This document shows positions 37,885 to 43,509 of a DNA stretch of 43,509 nucleotides, in pieces. Origin of the DNA: an uncultured Pseudomonadota bacterium (GTDB lineage: Bacteria > Pseudomonadota > Gammaproteobacteria > Steroidobacterales > Steroidobacteraceae); assembly GCA_903858165.1 (NCBI GenBank), contig CAIOHZ010000230.1, positions 1 to 43,509 on the forward strand, read 5' to 3'. A program made the position numbers and the translations under genes. The stretch's first letter is position 1. The number at the start of each line of letters is the position of its first letter. A model generated the notes under the pieces. It saw only the letters and a program-made list of their open reading frames with translations, did no database searches and was not told the origin of the DNA.

Positions 37885-38489
37885 GGCATTGCCTCGCGCG
37901 GAATGGACAGGGCCGTGGGCACGCCCGCGGCCTGCAGCAACTGTGCTGTTTCGTACAAGGGCAAGCCCATCACTCCAGAATAACTGCCTTGCAAGCGACT
38001 GACGAACATGGCGCCAAGCCCTTGGATACCGTAGCCACCTGCCTTGTCTGCCGGCTCACCCGTCTCCCAGTAGCGCTCGATTTCGTCGCGCTTCAAGGGA
38101 CGGAACGTTACTTCGCTGGTGCACAGCGCAGTGCGTAACCCTGCCGCAGAGCGCAGCGCTACGGCAGTCAGCACTGCATGGGGACGCGAGGCCAACCTAG
38201 ACAGCATCGCCACCAAGGCTGCTTTGTCAGCGGGTTTTCCCAGAATATCCGGCCCACACACCACGCTGGTGTCCGCCGCCAGCACCGGGCAACGCCCGCC
38301 ACTCGCCGCCCAGACGGCCTCCGCCTTGCCACGCGCCAAGCGCAACACGTAATCCGCAGGAACTTCGCCAGTTCGCACGGTCTCGTCGATGTCCGCCGGC
38401 CACACTTCGGGAATGACACCGATCTGCGCCAGGAGTTCTCGCCGGCGAGGCGACGCGGAAGCCAACAGCAGGACAGCGGGATGAAGCAT
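37881..38489 (-). CDS. maf: Maf-family nucleoside triphosphate pyrophosphatase
   Basis: Maf proteins hydrolyse non-canonical or modified NTPs, for example dTTP/UTP or m7GTP, and affect septation when overexpressed. The 202-residue protein has the family's SASPRRRELL (11-20), the acidic motif DIDETV (33-38), LAADTSVVCG near 70-79 and GGYGIQGLGA near 151-160. The last motif is typical of the dTTP/UTP-specific YhdE group, though substrate choice is not certain. It is followed by rng with a 4-bp overlap; this maf-rng pair is highly conserved. The gap to rlmH upstream is 16 bp. Confidence 0.93.
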   Translation of the reverse strand: MLHPAVLLLASASPRRRELLAQIGVIPEVWPADIDETVRTGEVPADYVLRLARGKAEAVWAASGGRCPVLAADTSVVCGPDILGKPADKAALVAMLSRLASRPHAVLTAVALRSAAGLRTALCTSEVTFRPLKRDEIERYWETGEPADKAGGYGIQGLGAMFVSRLQGSYSGVMGLPLYETAQLLQAAGVPTALSIPREAMP

Positions 38490-38505
38490 TTCCAGTTCCG
38501 TCAGT

Positions 38506-38991
38506 TCACAGGCCGGAAGGCGAACCGGCGCGGTGGTAAGGGTGACCCTTCAGCAGACTGAAGGCACGATAGAGAGCCTCGGCAAGCACCACGCGAGCCA
38601 AGCCGTGCGGCAAGGTCAGCGGTGACAGGGACCAGGTGGTGTCTGCACGCTGCGTACAAGCGGGGTCCAACCCGTCCGGCCCACCGATGAGAAACGCGAG
38701 GTCCCGCCCATCCTGCAGACGGGCCGCCAGCCAGCGCGACAACGCTTCCGTCGTATGCGCCTTCCCACCGACTTCCAGCGCGACCACGAACATGCCGGAG
38801 TCGAGCGCCGCCAACATGCGACGCCCCTCCTCGGCCCGCGCGCGGGCAACGTCGCTCCCATGCCGTTGGGTCACGGGAATTTCCCGCAACTCCATTTTCA
38901 GTTCGCCTGTCAGGCGACCGGCATAGTCGGTGAACGCTTCATCGATCCAGCGGGGCAATCGCGTGCCTGCCGCCAGTACGCGCGCGCGCAC
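38506..38991 (-). CDS. rlmH: 23S rRNA (pseudouridine1915-N3)-methyltransferase
   Basis: RlmH is a SPOUT-class methyltransferase that methylates pseudouridine 1915 in helix 69 of 23S rRNA on assembled ribosomes. The 161-residue protein begins MRARVLAAGTRLPRWIDEAF. It has the SAM-binding knot segment LIGGPDGL (about 100-107), SLSPLTLPHGLARVVLAEALYRA and the catalytic C-terminal HPYHR. A further seven residues (AGSPSGL) follow, where most relatives stop or nearly stop. It follows rsfS by 7 bp, as usual. Confidence 0.95.
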   Translation of the reverse strand: MRARVLAAGTRLPRWIDEAFTDYAGRLTGELKMELREIPVTQRHGSDVARARAEEGRRMLAALDSGMFVVALEVGGKAHTTEALSRWLAARLQDGRDLAFLIGGPDGLDPACTQRADTTWSLSPLTLPHGLARVVLAEALYRAFSLLKGHPYHRAGSPSGL

Positions 38992-38998
38992 TGGCGAA

Positions 38999-39547
38999 CT
39001 AGGACCGCGACTTGACGGCTTGCGGAGCAGCCGGCGGTGCTTCCCAGAGTTTCTCGATGGCGTAGAACTCGCGTACGGCCGGCAACATCACATGCACGAT
39101 GACCTCGTGCAGGTCTACCAGTACCCATTCGCCAGTGCGCTCGCCTTCGACACCATAGGGAGGGTGACCCGCCTTTTTGGCCGCGCTAACCACGTTCGCC
39201 GCCAGCGACTTCACATGGCGATCGGAAGTACCCGAAGCGATGATGAGCGTGTCCGCCACATCCATGCGGCCACGCACGTCAATGACGCGCAGTTGCTGCG
39301 CCTTCATGTCTTCCAGTGCACTTAACGCCAGCTTGGTGACGACAGCCAACCGGTCGGGAGTCTTCGCCGAAGCCTTCGGGGCCTTGGCACGCGCCGGCTT
39401 GCCATCGGGCGAAGGACTGGCCACCTTGGCAGCGGCCTTCTTCCGGGCCACCTTGACCGGCGCCTTGGCGACAGCCTTCGCCGGAGCCTTAACCGGAGCC
39501 TTCGCCTTCGCCTTCGCGCCAGCGGTAGTTGCAGTGGATTTGGTCAT
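38999..39547 (-). CDS. rsfS: Ribosomal silencing factor RsfS with Lys/Ala/Pro-rich N-terminal extension
   Basis: RsfS binds L14 on the 50S subunit and blocks subunit joining when nutrients are low. The conserved domain is at about residues 66-172 (LALSALEDMKAQQLRVIDV, TLIIASGTSDRHVKSLAANV, GEWVLVDLHEVIVHVM). The first 65 residues are a low-complexity, strongly basic Ala-Lys-Pro tract not found in the ordinary RsfS of about 105 residues. The ATG at 39547 overlaps nadD by 4 bp, which supports translation of the extension. A start inside the tract cannot be excluded. Confidence 0.93.
   Translation of the reverse strand: MTKSTATTAGAKAKAKAPVKAPAKAVAKAPVKVARKKAAAKVASPSPDGKPARAKAPKASAKTPDRLAVVTKLALSALEDMKAQQLRVIDVRGRMDVADTLIIASGTSDRHVKSLAANVVSAAKKAGHPPYGVEGERTGEWVLVDLHEVIVHVMLPAVREFYAIEKLWEAPPAAPQAVKSRS
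39370..39520 (-). repeat. Degenerate Ala-Lys-Pro repeat encoding the RsfS extension
   Basis: Imperfect tandem units of GCC/AAG/CCG-type codons encode K-A-K-A-P-V-K-A-P-A-K-A-V-A-K-like residues. The units resemble histone H1-like tails and AlgP-type KPAA repeats. At the DNA level short repeats of GCCTTCG are visible on the plus strand near 39473-39520. The array may be prone to slippage. Confidence 0.7.
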
Positions 39548-40242
39548 CCGTTTCCTCGGGAGTTTTTTGAAATAAATTCGTTCGCCTGCGCCCGACGCTG
39601 TGCGGCGGCGGCATAGAAACCAGAGCCAACCAGTACATCGCGGACTGCGTCAGGCATCAGGAACCGCGGGTCGCCGCCGGCGGCCAGCAAGGCACGCATG
39701 TCGGTCGAGGAGATCTCCAGCTGCGTCACGGCATGGACAAGGATACGTCCTGCGGGCGCCGCTTGCAGGTCTCCTGCCGTGGCAGCGCCGCGTTCGGCCA
39801 GCAACTGCCCCAAAGGTCCATCTACCGGGGCTTCCCAGCCTGGCCGGTGCGCTACCACCAGGTGGGACAACTCTAGCAGCCGCTGCCACTGGTGCCAGCG
39901 TGGCAGCCCCAGAAACGCGTCCATACCAACGACGAGGCACAAGGGACGCTCCCCGAGTTCAGCACGCAGCTCGGCAAGCGTTTCCACCGTATAAGACGGT
40001 GTGACCTTGTGCACCTCGCGAGCATCTACTGTAAAGCGGTCGATACCGGCGACCGCTGCCTGCACCATAGCCAACCGCAACGCTGCTGGCGCAAACGTGC
40101 CATCACGATGCGGCGGATTGCCGGCCGGCAGGAAACGCATTTCGGCAAGCCCCAGCACCCGCAGTACTTCGTACGCCGTGCGCAGGTGCCCGTAGTGAAT
40201 GGGGTCGAAGGTGCCACCAAAAATACCTACCGGCTCAAGCAC
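39544..40242 (-). CDS. nadD: Nicotinate-nucleotide adenylyltransferase
   Basis: NadD joins nicotinate mononucleotide and ATP to form deamido-NAD, a required step of NAD synthesis. The 232-residue protein has the nucleotidyltransferase motif GGTFDPIHYGHLRTA (9-23) with the HxGH signature, PAGNPPHRDG, and the C-terminal ISSTDMRALLAAG motif for ATP binding. It overlaps holA by 8 bp and rsfS by 4 bp. The order holA-nadD-rsfS-rlmH is standard for gammaproteobacteria. The usual lptE and leuS are missing upstream of holA. Confidence 0.96.
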   Translation of the reverse strand: MLEPVGIFGGTFDPIHYGHLRTAYEVLRVLGLAEMRFLPAGNPPHRDGTFAPAALRLAMVQAAVAGIDRFTVDAREVHKVTPSYTVETLAELRAELGERPLCLVVGMDAFLGLPRWHQWQRLLELSHLVVAHRPGWEAPVDGPLGQLLAERGAATAGDLQAAPAGRILVHAVTQLEISSTDMRALLAAGGDPRFLMPDAVRDVLVGSGFYAAAAQRRAQANEFISKNSRGNG

Positions 40243-41296
40243 CGCCCGTACTCCGCAAGCCTGTGGCCACCGGCAAACTGACCGGGGCGCCCGCCAACGC
40301 CGCGGTCAACTGCGCAAAGGCGCCCCAAGCATCACCGGGACGCACGCCTTTGACGATGAGGTCGGTCTGCCCGGCAAACTGCAGCATCTGATAGAGGCGG
40401 GCTCGTTCACGACCGAGCCGCCTTGCCGCCTGTGCCAAGGCGCGCTGCCGCCGCGGCCCGCCGCGCCAAGTGCGCATAGGGCCACCACGGTCGCCGTTCG
40501 GGTTGAATTGCAACACGGCACGTACTTCCTCGGCCAGCGTCCACAGCACCAAGGTGGGCTCTTCGCCTTCACCGCGCAACCCTTCCAGCACTCGCAAGGC
40601 ACGCTCGGGCTCGCCAGCCAAGGCGGCTTCGCCCAACTGCAGCAAAGTGAAGCGGGCACTACGCGCCACCGACTCAGCCACGGCGTCGACGGACAGGGAT
40701 TGCGGTGCGGCGGGCGTGGCCCCTAGCACCAGCGCCAAGCGGGCAATTTCCTGATGAGCGGACACAAGGTTGCCCTCGCAGCGCTCCGCCAACAGTTCGG
40801 CAGCGCCCTCTTCGGGTTCCAGCCCTTGGCGAACCAACCGCTGTGCAATCCACGCCGGGAGCTTTTCCACGGCGACTTGCTCGATCTCGACGAACACGGC
40901 GGAATCATCGAATGCTTTGACCCATGCCGCTTTGCGCTCGGCCCAATCAAGGCCGCCCGTGATGACGAGGATGAGAAAGTCCGGCGTAGGCTTGGCGGCC
41001 AACTGCGCCAGAATTTTCGAGCCTTCCACGCCCGGCTTGGGGCTAGGCAGGCGAATCTCGAGAATCCGGCGGTCCGCGAAGAGCGACATCGCCTGCGTTT
41101 CCTGCAGGATGGCGCCCCAATCGAAACCTCGCTCGACGACGAACACGTCGCGACCGGTGAAACCCTGCGCGCGCGCCGCCGCCCGGATGGAATCCGTGGC
41201 TTCTTCCACCAACAAGGGCTCGCCGCCCGCCACCAAATAGGCGTGGCCGAGGGAACGCTGCAAGTCGCGACCGAGAGCTTCTGGAGGCAAACGCAT
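40235..41296 (-). CDS. holA: DNA polymerase III delta subunit
   Basis: HolA is the clamp-loader wrench that opens the beta sliding clamp. The 353-residue protein has the AAA+-like N-domain (RSLGHAYLVAGGEPLLVEEATDSIR near 14-38), the LDWAERKAAW segment and the helical C-domain (LGRERARLYQMLQFAGQTDLIVKG near 293-316). Length is near E. coli HolA (343). It begins the minus-strand holA-nadD-rsfS-rlmH set and is divergent from the zinc-uptake-like locus; about 60 bp separate the two starts. Promoter elements for holA were not recognised. Confidence 0.94.
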   Translation of the reverse strand: MRLPPEALGRDLQRSLGHAYLVAGGEPLLVEEATDSIRAAARAQGFTGRDVFVVERGFDWGAILQETQAMSLFADRRILEIRLPSPKPGVEGSKILAQLAAKPTPDFLILVITGGLDWAERKAAWVKAFDDSAVFVEIEQVAVEKLPAWIAQRLVRQGLEPEEGAAELLAERCEGNLVSAHQEIARLALVLGATPAAPQSLSVDAVAESVARSARFTLLQLGEAALAGEPERALRVLEGLRGEGEEPTLVLWTLAEEVRAVLQFNPNGDRGGPMRTWRGGPRRQRALAQAARRLGRERARLYQMLQFAGQTDLIVKGVRPGDAWGAFAQLTAALAGAPVSLPVATGLRSTGGA

Positions 41297-41341
41297 GGCG
41301 ACAGTTTGCCATCCCCCGGGCAGTTCGTGCCGTGAAAAAAT

Positions 41342-41354
41342 GTTATGTTGTAAC
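41342..41354 (+). promoter_or_regulatory. Zur-box-like palindrome (GTTA-N5-TAAC)
   Basis: The sequence GTTATGTTGTAAC has the half-site spacing of the gammaproteobacterial Zur operator (GTTATAnTATAAC), and the bases flanking it (AAAT before, TGTG after) partly extend the match. It lies directly in front of a small exported protein and a ZnuD-like receptor and overlaps a possible -10 (TATGTT, 41344-41349). Repression by Zur when zinc is plentiful is inferred. Confidence 0.55.
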
Positions 41355-41355
41355 T

Positions 41356-41637
41356 GTGAAGCGTTTGTCTTACCGCTTGAGTGCCGTGCTCAGCCTCGCC
41401 TTGGTGGCTTGGCTGTGGTTGGCTGCAGTCCACTTTCACGCCGACGCCAGCACCAGCGCCAGCCACCCAGTTTGCGAACTTTGCGCCGGCCTCGACCGGG
41501 CTGCCGCACCGCCGCCAGCGGCCCTGCCGGCCCTAGCGCCGCAATCCAGCAACACCCCAGCTCTGCCTCCCGCCGTCGACGGAGCGCTCTCCAGGCCCTT
41601 CGCCCACTACTCGCCACGCGCCCCTCCCCAAGCCTGA
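41356..41637 (+). CDS. Small exported protein with His and CxxC motif, DUF2946-like
   Basis: From the GTG at 41356 the product is 93 residues: a basic start (MKRLSYR), one hydrophobic segment that looks like a signal peptide or anchor (about 8-26), a short motif with several histidines (HFHAD), then HPVCELCAGLD with a CxxC pair, and a Pro/Ala-rich tail. It resembles the poorly characterised DUF2946 family, which is often next to TonB-dependent receptors. A start at GTG 41332 is also possible but would place the Zur-like box inside the gene. It is probably cotranscribed with the downstream receptor, which begins 67 bp later. A metal-binding or chaperone role is only suggested by the residues. 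Confidence 0.6.
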   Translation: MKRLSYRLSAVLSLALVAWLWLAAVHFHADASTSASHPVCELCAGLDRAAAPPPAALPALAPQSSNTPALPPAVDGALSRPFAHYSPRAPPQA

Positions 41638-41704
41638 ACCCGCGAGCTTGCAACAGCCACCACGGCTGTCGACATCACGTGCTTTTCAGACTTGAGGATT
41701 TACC

Positions 41705-43509
41705 ATGCTCCGTCCCCGTTCGGGACTGCCGCGCATTAGCGCCGCAGCCGTATTCATCATCCCGTTGTTCGCTGCCGCCCCCTTGGCAGGCGCCACTCCC
41801 CTAACCGACGCACCGCCCGAAGCGCCCCACGCTGACCGCGCCGCTGAGGAGATCATCGTCACCGCCACTGCCTTGCGCGAATCTCCACTGGATGTGGCGC
41901 AACCGGTCACCGTCATGACAGGGGAGGACCTGCGCCGCGCCATGGGTGCCAGCCTCGGCGAAACCGTGGCTGCCACGCTAGGCGTCACGGGCTCCTATTT
42001 TGGCGCCGCAGCCAGTCGTCCCATCATCCGCGGACAGGCGGGTGAGCGAGTACTCATGTTGGAAGATGGTGCGGACTCGCTGGACGCTTCGGCGTTATCG
42101 GCGGACCACGCCGTCAGTATTGAAGGCTTGGCAGCGGACCAAATCGAGATCCTGAAAGGGCCAGCGACGTTGCTTTACGGCAATGGCGCCGTTGGCGGTT
42201 TGGTGAATGTGGTCACCCACCGGATACCTACCGAGCGCACCGAAGGACTGACCGGCACCGTGGAAATCCGCGGCGATACCGCGTTGGCCGAACGCTCCGC
42301 CGCTACGCGCCTGGATGCCGGTACCGGCAACTTCGCCTTCCATCTGGACGCCTTTCAGCGCGACACCGGCGACCTGCGTATTCCCCAATTCGCCCTCACC
42401 CCAAGCCTGCGCGCTACGCTGGCGGCGGAAGGAATTACGGACACCACGCGCGACCGTTTACCCAACAGCGCCAGCAAGGCCCGCGGCGCGGCATTCGGCA
42501 CTACGTGGTTTGGCGAACAGGGTTTCATCGGGATAGCGGTCAGTCGCTACGAAACTTTCTATGGCATTCCTGGCCCGGCGGAAGACGCGGACCCGGCCGC
42601 CACCCAGTGGTTGTCGGCCGATGGCCCGGCCATCGACATGGCGCAAACCCGTTTTGACCTGCGCGGTGAATTCCGCCCGAGCAATGGCTTCGGTGCCGGC
42701 TTCATCGACACGTGGCACCTGCGCGCTGCCTTGAACCACTACCGTCACGTCGAAACGGAACCGGATGGCGCCGTGGGGACGCGTTTCGACAACGATGCGC
42801 GTGACGTCCGCCTGCTGGCCGACCACCAATGGGGCGCCTTGCGCGGAACCTTCGGACTGCAGTGGCGCAAAGCGAACTTAGTGGCCGCCGGTGAAGAGGC
42901 GTTCGTGCCGCCCTCCACTACCACCAACACCGCCGCCTTCCTGTTCGAAGAATTGCCCTTGGGGCCCTTCACGCTCGAATTCGGCAGCCGCCTTGAAAGA
43001 CAGCAGGTGACAGTACCAACCGCACAGCAGAGCGGCACTTCGCTAGGCTTGGCCACGGGTGCAGTTTGGAAGTGGAGCGACACCAAGAGCATCTCGCTGC
43101 AACTCACCCGCGCCGAACGTTTGCCCGGCGCCACCGAACTGTTTGCCAATGGCCCGCATGTGGCTGTCGGCCGGTTCGAAACCGGCGATGCCACGTTGGG
43201 CAAGGAAACCGCGAAAACCATCGACCTCACTTTCCGCAGCCACGGCACAGACGCCCAGCGCTGGTCCGTGGGCGTGTTTATGCAGGCCTTCAACGACTAT
43301 CTTTATCTGGAGCCCACGGGCGCCGTGGCAGACGGCCTCGGTGTCTTCCGCTATCGCCAGCGAGATGCCTTGTTCAGCGGCGTGGAAGCGGAATGGATTG
43401 TGCCACTAACGGCGAATACTGCGGCAAACCCCTGGCAGTTACGGTTGGCAGGCGATTTGGTCCGTGGCCAGTTGCAACATGGCGGCGGACCCTTGCCGAT
43501 GATGCCGCC
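41705..43509 (+). CDS. TonB-dependent outer-membrane receptor, ZnuD-like (3' end cut by window edge)
   Basis: The open frame runs from ATG 41705 (GAGG ribosome-binding site upstream) to the window edge without a stop, giving 601 codons. It has a signal peptide (about 1-30) and a TonB-box-like segment (EEIIVTATAL). The plug domain includes SRPIIRGQAGERVLMLEDG and KGPATLLYGNGAVGGLVNVV, and a long series of barrel strands follows. The segment ERLPGATELFANGPHVAVG and the terminal LPMMPP match my memory of ZnuD-type zinc receptors. The Zur-like box upstream supports zinc uptake. Heme uptake is the main alternative, because some family members also bind heme. Confidence 0.85.
   Translation, partial: MLRPRSGLPRISAAAVFIIPLFAAAPLAGATPLTDAPPEAPHADRAAEEIIVTATALRESPLDVAQPVTVMTGEDLRRAMGASLGETVAATLGVTGSYFGAAASRPIIRGQAGERVLMLEDGADSLDASALSADHAVSIEGLAADQIEILKGPATLLYGNGAVGGLVNVVTHRIPTERTEGLTGTVEIRGDTALAERSAATRLDAGTGNFAFHLDAFQRDTGDLRIPQFALTPSLRATLAAEGITDTTRDRLPNSASKARGAAFGTTWFGEQGFIGIAVSRYETFYGIPGPAEDADPAATQWLSADGPAIDMAQTRFDLRGEFRPSNGFGAGFIDTWHLRAALNHYRHVETEPDGAVGTRFDNDARDVRLLADHQWGALRGTFGLQWRKANLVAAGEEAFVPPSTTTNTAAFLFEELPLGPFTLEFGSRLERQQVTVPTAQQSGTSLGLATGAVWKWSDTKSISLQLTRAERLPGATELFANGPHVAVGRFETGDATLGKETAKTIDLTFRSHGTDAQRWSVGVFMQAFNDYLYLEPTGAVADGLGVFRYRQRDALFSGVEAEWIVPLTANTAANPWQLRLAGDLVRGQLQHGGGPLPMMP

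Noticed and set aside
39370-39520. CRISPR-like repeat array
   Set aside because: The repeats are short, in frame, have no spacers and encode a Lys/Ala/Pro protein tail.

Overview
The window is chromosomal DNA from a GC-rich, diderm, meso-DAP-type gammaproteobacterium with aerobic respiration. The evidence is a meso-DAP-type MurE, a Kdo/Lpt lipopolysaccharide pathway, LpoA, SspA/SspB, YhdP, a cytochrome bc1 complex and a type-A RNase P RNA. From memory, the gene order is a compressed version of the Pseudomonas order running from the division/cell-wall cluster through rsmI-lpoA, sspAB-bc1, algW, murA and kdsDC-lptCAB-rpoN-hpf-rapZ to tldD-nit-yhdP-rng-maf. I cannot name the genus from sequence alone. 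I saw no tRNA, rRNA, CRISPR array, complete insertion sequence or prophage.

Layout. (1) 1-7686, minus strand: mraZ-rsmH-ftsL-ftsI-murE-murF-mraY-murD (murD cut by the window edge). Most genes overlap by 4 bp, and the cluster is preceded by a 10-bp-periodic MraZ operator. (2) 7690-11538: a short AT-richer stretch, rnpB and rsmI on minus, then lpoA-yraN on plus. (3) 11531-15330, minus: petABC (bc1 complex) followed by sspA and sspB. (4) 15427-18299: a DegS/AlgW-type periplasmic protease on plus, then murA and a BolA-family gene on minus. (5) 18389-24778, plus: kdsD-kdsC-lptC-lptA-lptB-rpoN-hpf, a strong hairpin, then rapZ. ptsN, usually found between hpf and rapZ, is absent. (6) 24885-30077, plus: a five-gene accessory operon encoding a Rieske oxygenase, an SMP-30/gluconolactonase-like protein, an MFS transporter, a vanillyl-alcohol-oxidase-family flavoprotein and a c-type cytochrome. 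(7) 30090-41296, minus: tldD-nit-yhdP-rng-maf, then rlmH-rsfS-nadD-holA. (8) 41342-43509, plus: a Zur-box-like palindrome, a small His/Cys-containing exported protein, and a ZnuD-like TonB-dependent receptor cut by the window edge.

How it fits together. Most of the window is envelope biogenesis: peptidoglycan precursors and septal synthesis, LPS Kdo synthesis and transport, LpoA, YhdP and periplasmic proteolysis. Respiration (bc1), translation and ribosome maintenance (RsmH, RsmI, RlmH, RsfS, HPF), RNA processing (RNase P, RNase G) and NAD synthesis fill the rest. The most distinctive parts are block 6 and block 8. Block 6 looks like a dedicated route for oxidising a p-hydroxylated, probably methoxylated, aromatic with periplasmic electron transfer to cytochrome c. 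Block 8 looks like a zinc-starvation uptake locus. Both assignments combine visible motifs with inference; no substrate can be read from the sequence.
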